A stretch of DNA of 18,821 bases from Glaciecola sp. UBA983 (GTDB lineage Bacteria; Pseudomonadota; Gammaproteobacteria; Enterobacterales; Alteromonadaceae): assembly GCA_002292215.1 (NCBI GenBank), contig DBBN01000044.1:1-18821 (forward strand), read 5' to 3'. The translations under genes were made by a program, and so were the position numbers. How positions within the stretch are numbered: the stretch's first letter is position 1; every line of letters begins with the position of its first letter. This document shows, one piece after another, positions 1 through 6,768 of this stretch. The notes under the pieces are model-generated. The model made no database searches. It was not told where the DNA came from and saw only the letters and a program-made list of their open reading frames with translations.

Positions 1-584
1 GTTTTATATAATACGGTTTCATCACGTAATAAGTGATACACGCCTTTGAATTCTTTACCCATGCCTATTGGCCAGGTAATTGGAGCGCATTTGATTTTTA
101 GGATGTCTTCAACTTCATCCATCAAATCAATCGGATCGCGGGTATCACGGTCTAATTTATTCATAAAGGTAATGATTGGCGTATCACGTAAACGCGTGAC
201 TTCCATTAATTTAATGGTTCGTGCTTCAACCCCTTTTGCAGCATCGATCACCATCAAACAAGAATCAACAGCTGTTAACGTCCGGTATGTATCTTCCGAG
301 AAATCTTCGTGTCCAGGGGTATCTAAAAGATTGACCAAATGATCAGCATAAGGAAACTGCATCACTGAAGTTGTCACCGAAATGCCCCGTTCTTTTTCCA
401 TTTCCATCCAATCCGATTTGGCGTGTTGCCCGGATTTTTTGCCTTTTACGGTACCTGCTTTTTGCAAGGCATTACCGAACAATAATACTTTTTCAGTGAT
501 TGTCGTTTTACCAGCATCAGGGTGCGAGATGATAGCGAAAGTTCTTCGCTTATTGATTTCTTTAAGAAAATCGGCGTTTGCCAT
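1..584 (-). CDS. prfC: Peptide chain release factor 3 (RF3), N-terminal part, cut by window edge
   Basis: RF3 is a cytoplasmic translational GTPase that recycles RF1/RF2 from the ribosome after termination. The first 194 codons are present and the rest lies beyond the left edge. The G domain is clear: P-loop HPDAGKTT at about residues 21-28, DTPGHEDF (G3) at 88-95 and NKLD (G4) at 142-145. The stretch [20 protein letters not shown], about residues 50-69, is typical of RF3 and separates it from EF-G. The start is the ATG read on the minus strand at 584-582, giving [10 protein letters not shown], the usual RF3 beginning. In E. coli prfC sits downstream of holD-rimI-yjjG on the same strand. Here rimI is about 6.2 kb upstream with foreign-looking genes between. 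Identification is very secure. Confidence 0.97.
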   Translation of the reverse strand, partial: MANADFLKEINKRRTFAIISHPDAGKTTITEKVLLFGNALQKAGTVKGKKSGQHAKSDWMEMEKERGISVTTSVMQFPYADHLVNLLDTPGHEDFSEDTYRTLTAVDSCLMVIDAAKGVEARTIKLMEVTRLRDTPIITFMNKLDRDTRDPIDLMDEVEDILKIKCAPITWPIGMGKEFKGVYHLLRDETVLYK

Positions 585-599
585 GTATCTAAATTCCCG

Positions 600-623
600 T
601 TTTGTACAACCATTTGTACAAAA
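600..623. promoter_or_regulatory. Paired TTGTACAA palindromes upstream of prfC
   Basis: TTTTGTACAA and TTGTACAAAA are separated by four bases, making a near-perfect 24-bp dyad 16 bases upstream of the prfC start. Each half contains the self-complementary octamer TTGTACAA, so the copies also read as direct repeats about one helical turn apart. This fits a protein-binding site in the prfC promoter, but I do not recognise the regulator. AT-rich sequence can produce such dyads by chance. Confidence 0.3.
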
Positions 624-763
624 AATAAAGTTAACTCTAAGCCCCGATGTTTCACTCAATAAAGAGCTCAAGCAGATTGCCACTGCCTACAGCCAGCAAA
701 ACCTCCCATCAAAGCATTGAAAAATTTGAGCGCTATTCTAGCAAAATAACTAAGTACTATAAA

Positions 764-1678
764 TCAAACACTCAGTACTTCTTTTAGCTTGTCTAACGCC
801 TGCTTATGTTTTTCATCTGGCATTTTGGCCAGATTAATCTGTTTCCATTTAATGGCCGGAAGTTCATTTACATCATCAAGCTCAAGTAGCGCCCAATCCG
901 GCTCACGGTTTTTAAACGACAGTAAGAAGCCTTTCTCACTATCGGTCAGCCCTTGGTGAATAAGCTCTACCAAACGCTCTCTGACGGCCACCAGCTCTTC
1001 AAGCGGTACGTCCGTCTCAGCCATATTTGCAAATTCACCTGCATAAATGGCCGCTATATCTTTAAATTGCGGCCTTAACAATTCGGCCATTGGCCGGTTG
1101 TGACTTGAGAGATAGATTATTAGTGCCTTTCGTATCTCATCCGTCAGGCCTTCATTTTCCAAGAGCCACTTCACATCGAATAAGTCTCTTGGGTGCTGCC
1201 TATCTAATGCCGCGCATATTTTGCCAGCATAGAGATCGGCCAAGGCCACCACAGGCACTTCTGCATAACCAAATTCATCTTCTACAGCTGCGCATACTTC
1301 CATCAACTGCGGCTCGTAAACCGTGCCACGTAATACGGGCGATAGCTCGACTTTAATCTGTACGCCATTACGGCCAACGATTAGTCTTAGCGCATCGCGC
1401 TTTGACTTGTATGCTTCGGTTAGCTCAACATCTTTAAACGCGGCTTTTAAGTCTGCACTAATGGCATTCAATGCTGCGCATATTTCCTGTAATGCGTCAT
1501 CACGGCCTTTCATTGGCAGATAAACTAAATCAATATCAACCGACAAGCGCGGAAACTCTCTGACAAAGAGATTGATCGCCGTACCGCCTTTAAGCGCAAA
1601 GCATTCTTGCTTGGCGACAAAGGGCAAAACCTGCATCAATAACTGCACTTGCTTGTAATAAATACTGTTTCTATCCAT
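764..1678 (-). CDS. abiEii: AbiEii/AbiGii-family nucleotidyltransferase toxin
   Basis: This is the toxin of an AbiE-type (type IV) toxin-antitoxin and abortive infection system. Family members are DUF1814 nucleotidyltransferases; related MenT enzymes add nucleotides to tRNA. At 304 residues the protein is full length for the family. The motifs are intact: GGTA at residues 31-34 followed by SVDIDL at 46-51 (metal-binding D48 and D50), KVEL at 109-112, and the C-terminal catalytic signature with K153 and HPRDLFD at 162-168. The ATG at 1678 lies two bases after the stop of the upstream antitoxin gene, so the two are translationally linked. Because motifs and length are intact, it is probably functional. 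The substrate RNA cannot be read from the sequence. Confidence 0.92.
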   Translation of the reverse strand: MDRNSIYYKQVQLLMQVLPFVAKQECFALKGGTAINLFVREFPRLSVDIDLVYLPMKGRDDALQEICAALNAISADLKAAFKDVELTEAYKSKRDALRLIVGRNGVQIKVELSPVLRGTVYEPQLMEVCAAVEDEFGYAEVPVVALADLYAGKICAALDRQHPRDLFDVKWLLENEGLTDEIRKALIIYLSSHNRPMAELLRPQFKDIAAIYAGEFANMAETDVPLEELVAVRERLVELIHQGLTDSEKGFLLSFKNREPDWALLELDDVNELPAIKWKQINLAKMPDEKHKQALDKLKEVLSV

Positions 1679-1680
1679 CG

Positions 1681-2520
1681 CTAACTTTCGCTTTCCATTG
1701 CCATATGTGACGGCACAGTGATCAAATAATCCGTATCCAATTTACCGCCTTTAGCCACAACACGCTTGCCAGAGCCTAAATCGTAATCCTCGACATTCAG
1801 TTTGTTAAACCAAGGGTAAGCTTGACGTTTAGCCAGCCAGAAAAACAATCGTTTCACCTTCACACTTTTACAGGCTTTTAAAAGTGTATCGAGTTTTCTG
1901 GGTGATAAATTCACTAGGCCTTGCATTAATTCATCAGCATGTTCAAAGCTAACCGCGTCTGGCAAATCTACCAGTAATTCTAATAACGCTTTTTCAGGGC
2001 ATGAAAAATACACAGGGGGCAGTCCCGCCTCCCATTCATGCTGCCTGATAAAACTGTTGTCTTTTGTCAGCCATTCAGGCCATAAGGTATTAGTACTATG
2101 CCCCTCACATTCAACGGGCAGCGACAGACGCCCCAACCATGATGGCAACTTGCCTTGTGCATACAAATGAATATGTGGCGTACTGCCTAACGACAGATAC
2201 TGCGACAATCCTGACAAGGACAATGCTGACAACCCGCCAACGATGACCGAAGGTAGATTATCCCAGTTGTTCATATCCATACGCTGCATTGAGGCGACCA
2301 GCCCTTCCCAGCTCAATGAGCGGGAATACTGGCTATATACGCCAGTAGCCAGTAATAACAAAGTTTCTGTTTTAACTGCGTTATCGATGGCATGGGCACT
2401 TAAGCCTTGTTCAGCCAGCCACTTTTTAGTCGCCAGCATGCCATAAGGTAGAAGCGCTTTAAGTGACTGTTTATAAGCCCCTTTTGCTACATCATCATGT
2501 GAAGTAGTGCTGTTAACCAA
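1681..2520 (-). CDS. abiEi: AbiEi-family antitoxin and autorepressor
   Basis: This is the partner of the downstream AbiEii toxin. AbiEi proteins carry an N-terminal winged-helix domain that represses their own promoter and a C-terminal domain that neutralises the toxin. The recognisable domain begins around LKALLPYGMLATKKWLAEQG and runs into GVYSQYSRSLSWEGLVASMQ, typical of the family. An open frame reaches back to a TTG at 2583, but that start has no ribosome binding site and would put an operator repeat inside the coding sequence. I prefer the TTG at 2520, preceded by AAAAGGG eight bases upstream, giving 279 residues. The start is therefore uncertain; the body of the gene is not. The stop at 1681 is two bases before abiEii. 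Confidence 0.85.
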   Translation of the reverse strand: MVNSTTSHDDVAKGAYKQSLKALLPYGMLATKKWLAEQGLSAHAIDNAVKTETLLLLATGVYSQYSRSLSWEGLVASMQRMDMNNWDNLPSVIVGGLSALSLSGLSQYLSLGSTPHIHLYAQGKLPSWLGRLSLPVECEGHSTNTLWPEWLTKDNSFIRQHEWEAGLPPVYFSCPEKALLELLVDLPDAVSFEHADELMQGLVNLSPRKLDTLLKACKSVKVKRLFFWLAKRQAYPWFNKLNVEDYDLGSGKRVVAKGGKLDTDYLITVPSHMAMESES

Positions 2521-2554
2521 GCGTACAACCCTTTTTAGTTTACCATTAGCTTTA

Positions 2555-2577
2555 TTTGCGGCGATTAACGCCGTAAA
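2555..2577. promoter_or_regulatory. AbiE operator repeat 1
   Basis: This is a 23-bp imperfect palindrome with arms TTTGCGGCG and CGCCGTAAA. Read on the minus strand it matches the repeat at 2629-2651 at 20 of 23 positions. Two 23-bp inverted repeats in the promoter are what AbiEi binds in the studied Streptococcus system. The distance to the preferred antitoxin start is about 35 bases. Confidence 0.65.
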
Positions 2578-2628
2578 AAACAATATGTATAAACTAACAT
2601 AATAAAATATGGTTTACCACCATTAAGT

Positions 2629-2651
2629 TTCACGGCGGTAAGCGCCGCAAA
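2629..2651. promoter_or_regulatory. AbiE operator repeat 2
   Basis: This is the second 23-bp inverted repeat, with arms CGGCG and CGCCG around GTAAG and a shared flank GCAAA. Its centre is 74 bases from that of repeat 1. Between them, on the minus strand, lies an AT-rich stretch with a TATACA hexamer near 2586-2592 that could serve as a -10 element. Repression by AbiEi binding both repeats is inferred from the family. Confidence 0.6.
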
Positions 2652-2663
2652 TTATATAAATTA

Positions 2664-2680
2664 TAAACCGGAACGGTTTA
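2664..2680. other. Short hairpin at the decayed ardA end
   Basis: TAAACCG and CGGTTTA form a perfect 7-bp stem with a GAA loop. It sits just past the stop of the ardA remnant and before AbiE operator 2. No T-run follows on either strand, so it is a weak terminator candidate at best. Confidence 0.25.
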
Positions 2681-2702
2681 AAACAAAGTCTCTATCAGTA
2701 TT

Positions 2703-2955
2703 TTAAATATCGATATAAAATGCTAAATGCTCTGGGATCTCTGTGGTTTCTTCGGTCAGCTCTTCGGCATAATCAGCCAATGAGGCATAACAACCACAAT
2801 AATTATCTTCCATAGCTTTTTGCGCATCGTCGATACTATCTCCAAAGTGAGATAATAAATCGCCTGCAATCTCGCCATGTTCCTCAATAAAACAAGCAAC
2901 TTCATGCGCGCGCTCAATACCTTCATACTCAGAGACTGAATTTACACCGTAGGGC
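2703..2955 (-). pseudogene. ardA: ArdA antirestriction protein remnant
   Basis: ArdA proteins are DNA-mimic inhibitors of type I restriction enzymes carried by conjugative elements. The translated stretch SEYEGIERAHEVACFIEEHG, followed by GDLLSHFGDS, AMEDNYCGCYASLADYAEEL and IPEHLAFYID, is the central and C-terminal core of ArdA. The N-terminal half is absent: upstream of about 2955 the reading frame runs antisense through a transposase fragment. At the other end a TAA at 2703-2705 stops the frame where ArdA normally continues. Codons beyond it still read NTDRDFVLN, which resembles the family's MARDxELNG, so this stop may be a point mutation. The open frame 2703-3128 is a chimera, not a real protein. 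Product not expected to be functional. Confidence 0.8.
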
Positions 2956-2957
2956 GA

Positions 2958-3090
2958 AGGCGCTTTTTGAAAAGAGTAGGTTTGGTGGTAACCCAGCGCA
3001 TTGCCTACAAAGTCACAACAAAGCGTAAGCACAGTGATGCAGTCGCTGACAATTTGTTGAATATGAATTTTAACCCGGTTGGACTTGACC
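2958..3090 (+). mobile_element. IS3-family transposase (OrfB) fragment
   Basis: The plus strand encodes KRVGLVVTQRIAYKVTTKRK, HSDAVADNLLNMNF and NPVGLDQ in one frame. In IS3-family OrfB this segment lies just before the DDE integrase core, where the next residues would be roughly VWAGDITYL. The match stops abruptly at about 3090, exactly where a perfect palindrome begins. On the other side it gives way to ardA sequence on the opposite strand at about 2955. Neither the catalytic core nor terminal inverted repeats are present, so it is a dead internal fragment of about 130 bases. Confidence 0.75.
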
Positions 3091-3107
3091 AGAACATTAT
3101 GTTCTGG
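3089..3107. repeat. 19-bp perfect palindrome at a recombination junction
   Basis: CCAGAACATTATGTTCTGG is perfectly palindromic around the central T at 3098. Its left arm begins inside the last recognisable codons of the IS3-family fragment. It may be a binding or recombination site, or a by-product of the rearrangement that ended the fragment. Confidence 0.5.
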
Positions 3108-3171
3108 AGATTGATAACGAACTATCAAGCTCCAGCTGCTTTATCTAGCTCCGACGCCATTTGCGCCAACA

Positions 3172-3519
3172 AAGAGCAGCAATATATTCATTGCGGCGTT
3201 CGTTCATGACGACCGTTACCGTTAGGAAACAAATGAATATAAACTAATTAATGATGAAACCTTGCAGCTAACTCTTTAGGCTCGAAGGTTTCATGCTCGA
3301 CCCAGTATTTTGCAGCATCCAACAATTGTCTTAGCTGAATAGATACTTGAATCGGATCTAAACCAATATTTTTTTCTGTATGTCGGAATGTTCCTGCCCA
3401 TTTCCAAACACTGCCAAAAAGCTTTCTATGCAACTCACAAACAAACGCTTCGGATAATACATCAGGATCCAATGGTGTCGTTCCGTCGGGGTGTTCAGAT
3501 TGGAAGAGTAATTAGTCAT
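3172..3519 (-). pseudogene. Mobile mystery protein B (Fic/DOC family), multiply disrupted
   Basis: This is the usual partner of mobile mystery protein A, starting 11 bases after that gene's stop with ATG at 3519. Recognisable pieces on the minus strand are SEHPDGTTPLDPD, then VLSEAFVCELHRKLFGSVWK and WAGTFRHTEKNIG, then AARFHH, a TAA at 3250-3248, then LVYIHLFPNGNGRH, and in a shifted frame RRNEYIAAL. Lesions read from this: an apparent one-base loss just after the start, loss of the segment between DPD and VLSEAF, a nonsense codon just before the Fic motif, the Fic HPF triplet changed to HLF, and a deletion plus frameshift after GNGRH. Fic enzymes AMPylate targets using HPFxxGNGR, so no active product is expected. 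The lesion list relies on my memory of family sequences. Confidence 0.8.
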
Positions 3520-3530
3520 AGCCCTAACAC

Positions 3531-4007
3531 TTACTCATCATTCCAGAAGTCTGACGGCATTTTATCAACAATTTGCGCAGCAATTCGCTGAATTTCAAAT
3601 TCGAGTTGTTCTTTACTCAAAGATTGTGCTTCAAGCGCCATATGCATGGAAGCTGTCTCTACTTGCAAACGCTCCTTTTCTTTCGCACGCAGCTTTATTA
3701 TAGTTTCAACGTCATTATTTGGCACCACCGCATATACAAACTTACAATCCATCGCTTCAGCCATGCTTTGCATTGTCTTCAATGTGACACTGCCTGAGAG
3801 CTCGTCTTGCTCTGCTTTTGATACTCTGGATTTAGTTACGCCAAGCCGTTTTGCTAATTGCGAACCAGACATGCCAAGCGCATTTCTAACTGTTCGAAGC
3901 CACCCCTCTTGCGGATGTATAGAGAAATCTCCAAACTGCTTGACAGCTTGGTTCACTTTATCAGTGATATTGCTTAGCAACTTAATGTCAACACAAATGT
4001 TTACCAT
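3531..4007 (-). CDS. Mobile mystery protein A, HTH regulator
   Basis: This 158-residue protein has a Cro/C1-type helix-turn-helix at about residues 46-69 (GMSGSQLAKRLGVTKSRVSK). The flanks are characteristic of the mobile mystery protein A family: GWLRTVRNALGMS before it, and GSVTLKTMQSMAEAMDCKFVYAVVP after. The C-terminal half is helical and ends MPSDFWNDE. Family members almost always precede a Fic-domain partner (protein B) and are thought to act as regulator and antitoxin of that pair. The partner here is decayed. The ATG at 4007 has AAAGG six bases upstream and sits next to a 28-bp palindrome that is probably its own operator. The frame is intact. Confidence 0.88.
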   Translation of the reverse strand: MVNICVDIKLLSNITDKVNQAVKQFGDFSIHPQEGWLRTVRNALGMSGSQLAKRLGVTKSRVSKAEQDELSGSVTLKTMQSMAEAMDCKFVYAVVPNNDVETIIKLRAKEKERLQVETASMHMALEAQSLSKEQLEFEIQRIAAQIVDKMPSDFWNDE

Positions 4008-4014
4008 AAAGCCT

Positions 4015-4042
4015 TTTAAGTATACATATATGTATACTTAAA
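4015..4042. promoter_or_regulatory. 28-bp perfect palindrome, probable mmpA operator
   Basis: The half-site TTTAAGTATACATA is followed directly by its exact complement, giving 28 bases with no mismatch. It lies eight bases upstream of the mobile mystery protein A start and about 80 bases upstream of the divergent histidine kinase gene. A partial copy, AAAGTATACTAA, is present at 4064-4075. Autoregulation by the HTH protein is inferred from position. Confidence 0.7.
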
Positions 4043-4122
4043 TAACCATTACACATAGCTGATAAAGTATACTAATAGCTAAAAAGCAATTCACCATCTA
4101 TACTCAATAAATATTTTCGCTT

Positions 4123-6768
4123 ATGAGAACATTCATGAGACATAAGTTGTTGTTTTGGCGGTTATGCGTCCCTACTTGTTTAATTCTTGGATTACTGATA
4201 CTGGTCTTGCACGCAGAGATTTCTGAAAGTGAACAGATTGCTCAACAACAAAAAATAGACCAAGTTACCTATCAGGTTAATTTGTTAAAAAATGAAATAG
4301 AAAGTGAGCTTCTCAGTGTTGAGAGGGATTTGGTGCGCTTGCGCAATGAACAAGATTTTATTCTCTTTGCCAAACTTGCTACTCAACCATCCAAAAAAGC
4401 CCTTGAAAATTCATGGATCAATATGCTTAAAACCCATCCTAATTTTCAGAAAATTCGTTATATCGATGCCTCTGGCATTGAACAAATTAGAGTAGAACGT
4501 CAGTTTAATACTAACAAGGTTGTAGCAACTAACGAACTCCAAAATAAACTGAACCGTCCGTATGTGCAAAACGGCTTAGCGTTAGAAAATAATGAAATAT
4601 TAGTCTCTGATTTCGATCTCAATCAAGAGTTCGGTGAGATTGAGCTCCCTATCCGTCCTACTATCCGATTTATTGTCAAATTTGGTGATGAAACCCAAAA
4701 CCAAGGGATACTCGTTATCAATTACTTGTGTGTTGGCTTGTTTTCTCACTTAGATTCTTTGATTGATACTCAATTAAGTTTAATTAATCAAGAAGGATAT
4801 TACCTGCATAGTAATGACACGACCAAAAACTGGGGTTGGCTACTCGGTAATGAAAATGCAACGTTGAGAGTACAAGATCCACGATTATGGTTTAAATTAA
4901 ACCGTGTCACTGAATTTAATGTACAAAATGATGGCGTCGACTTGTTTGGTAAGATCCTGTTAACGCCTGCGGGAGTGAATTCGCGTTATCCTGAGTTATT
5001 TTATACGTACCCGCTAAAAACAAATGGAGCAACGGGTCTTGCGTTAATAGAAAACACTTACTTATGGATCATTTTGTCTTGTGCAGCACTATTTATAGGC
5101 ATGATGGTATGGGTATTTTATACGCTGGTTGATTTAGGCAAACAACGAGAGCGCGCAGAACAAGCTAACTATCAAGCGCAAATAGCAGTTTCAGCTAAGT
5201 CCAAGTTTTTAGCCAATATGAGTCATGAAATCAGGACGCCATTAAATGGCATCATGGGATTTTTCCAACTATTAGCCCTAGAGCCATTAAATAAAAAACA
5301 GCTCGGATTTGCTGAAAGCGGCTTAAAATCGACACATTTATTATCCCAAGTCCTCAATGATATTTTAGATTTCAGTAAACTAGAAGCGAACAAACTCACC
5401 TTACAGCACGCCGCATTTTCATTAGAAGCCATGATAACAGATGTGGGTGTGTTGATGTCAGGATCCCTAAAGGATAAGAGACTCGAACTCTGGTTAGATA
5501 TTCAGCCTAATCTAAATCTAGCGGTAATCGGTGACGAAATTAGGCTGCGACAAATATTGGTAAACCTAACCAGTAATGCCATCAAGTTTACTGAAGAAGG
5601 TTTTGTTAAAATCAAAGTCACCCAGCAAGCACAAACCGATACCCACATTACCTTAAAATTTGAAGTCAGTGATTCTGGAATTGGGATTAATGAAGAGCAG
5701 TTATCACTAATCTTCAATAGCTTTGAACAAGCCAGTATGGAAGTCAATAAAAAATATGGCGGGACCGGTTTAGGGCTCAATATCACAGAAAGCTTATTGA
5801 CCTTAATGGACAGTAAACTAGAAGTTAAATCGAAACCAATGGTCGGTTCGACATTTTATTTTGAGCTCGTATTAGAAAAAGTCATGTCAGCTACACCTCA
5901 TATTTCAACCCAAGTTAGCCAACAGTTGTATCAACGACTGATGCAGCAATTACATGTGTTAGTGTATTCAAATAATACGATTGGAAAAAATATTCTAGAA
6001 AGGATTTTCGAGAACTTTGGCTGGGCTTCGGTGCATGCCGCGTCATTAGATAATGTCTTAACCATATTGTCTGAACGCCAACATAGTGATGCACCCCGCA
6101 TTGATGTGGTAGTCGTGGATAAGCCCAAGGTAGATGCAACTACATGGGCGGAATTAGAACAAATTAAAGCCTGTATTGATGCTAGCGAGGCGCCATTGAT
6201 TTATTTATTAATCACGCTTTCTTCTGACCTAGACCAAAATTTTGAAAAAATGCGTTTAAATCTCATTGATGGGTATTTTATCAAACCGCTCACCCCTTCA
6301 ATATTTTTCGAAGAAATAGCAGCTAAATTATTACATGAGGAAGGTCAAACGATTGTTAATGAACCCTATCACTCGACAAAAGATTTAAAAGGCTATGAGA
6401 TTTTATTGGTAGAAGATAATCTTATTAATCAAGAAGTTGTATCCAACATGCTCATGAATCTGCACGCACAGACAACCATAGCGGAAAATGGCAAAATGGC
6501 GTTAGATATTTTACTTGCGCACCCGCAACGGTTTGACTTGATTTTAATGGATATGCAAATGCCAGTAATGGATGGGGTGATTGCTACCACACATATTCGT
6601 CAAGAATTAGAACTTACCGATATTCCGATTATTGCTATGACGGCTAATGCGATGGAATCAGATAAACAAATGTGTTTTGATGCTGGCATGAATGACCATT
6701 TATCAAAACCGTTTGATCAAAAAATGCTTATTGATAAAATCATGCACAACGTTGCCAACGCAAAATAA
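4123..6768 (+). CDS. Membrane-bound hybrid sensor histidine kinase
   Basis: The 881-residue protein senses a signal outside the inner membrane and passes it on by phosphorelay. Order: transmembrane helix about 9-30; periplasmic sensor region about 31-308 containing FILFAKLATQPS and IRYIDASGIEQIRV, resembling a Cache-type double sensor; second helix about 312-335; HisKA with phospho-acceptor H368 in NMSHEIRTP; HATPase_c with NLTSNAIKF (481-489), DSGIG (517-521) and GGTGLGL (546-552); a first receiver-like region about 609-735; and a C-terminal receiver with E764-D765, D810 and K862. The first receiver-like region keeps D666 and K721 but lacks the acidic pair (LVYSNNT in place of LVxDDN), so it looks degenerate. 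No HPt domain or cognate regulator is nearby. The start may be ATG 4123 or 4135; the latter has a GAGA just upstream. The 3' end overlaps rimI by 29 bases. Ligand unknown. Confidence 0.93.
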   Translation: MRTFMRHKLLFWRLCVPTCLILGLLILVLHAEISESEQIAQQQKIDQVTYQVNLLKNEIESELLSVERDLVRLRNEQDFILFAKLATQPSKKALENSWINMLKTHPNFQKIRYIDASGIEQIRVERQFNTNKVVATNELQNKLNRPYVQNGLALENNEILVSDFDLNQEFGEIELPIRPTIRFIVKFGDETQNQGILVINYLCVGLFSHLDSLIDTQLSLINQEGYYLHSNDTTKNWGWLLGNENATLRVQDPRLWFKLNRVTEFNVQNDGVDLFGKILLTPAGVNSRYPELFYTYPLKTNGATGLALIENTYLWIILSCAALFIGMMVWVFYTLVDLGKQRERAEQANYQAQIAVSAKSKFLANMSHEIRTPLNGIMGFFQLLALEPLNKKQLGFAESGLKSTHLLSQVLNDILDFSKLEANKLTLQHAAFSLEAMITDVGVLMSGSLKDKRLELWLDIQPNLNLAVIGDEIRLRQILVNLTSNAIKFTEEGFVKIKVTQQAQTDTHITLKFEVSDSGIGINEEQLSLIFNSFEQASMEVNKKYGGTGLGLNITESLLTLMDSKLEVKSKPMVGSTFYFELVLEKVMSATPHISTQVSQQLYQRLMQQLHVLVYSNNTIGKNILERIFENFGWASVHAASLDNVLTILSERQHSDAPRIDVVVVDKPKVDATTWAELEQIKACIDASEAPLIYLLITLSSDLDQNFEKMRLNLIDGYFIKPLTPSIFFEEIAAKLLHEEGQTIVNEPYHSTKDLKGYEILLVEDNLINQEVVSNMLMNLHAQTTIAENGKMALDILLAHPQRFDLILMDMQMPVMDGVIATTHIRQELELTDIPIIAMTANAMESDKQMCFDAGMNDHLSKPFDQKMLIDKIMHNVANAK

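Noticed and set aside
46..720. Plus-strand open frames of 98 and 112 codons opposite prfC
   Set aside because: They are antisense shadows of the strongly conserved RF3 coding sequence.
720..763. Terminator after abiEii
   Set aside because: GCTA-GAA-TAGC is only a 4-bp stem with no clean T-run following on the minus strand.
2967..3209. 80-codon plus-strand open frame as a protein gene
   Set aside because: Only the first part is IS3-family transposase sequence; after the palindrome at 3089 the frame runs antisense through the decayed mmpB region. It starts with TTG and lacks a ribosome binding site.
2584..3240. Integron attC-like sites suggested by repeated GCGGCG/CGCCGC and CGTTAGG
   Set aside because: No paired R and L boxes with correct spacing were found; the GC-rich repeats are explained better as AbiE operators, and CGTTAGG is part of the Fic GNGR codons read backwards.
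3248..3472. 74-codon Fic-like open frame as a small functional gene
   Set aside because: It is the middle of the broken mmpB: its start is an internal TTG and the Fic motif lies beyond its stop.
4076..4122. Promoter for the histidine kinase at TATACT 4099-4104
   Set aside because: The -10 fits, but no acceptable -35 hexamer occurs at 16-18 bases upstream.
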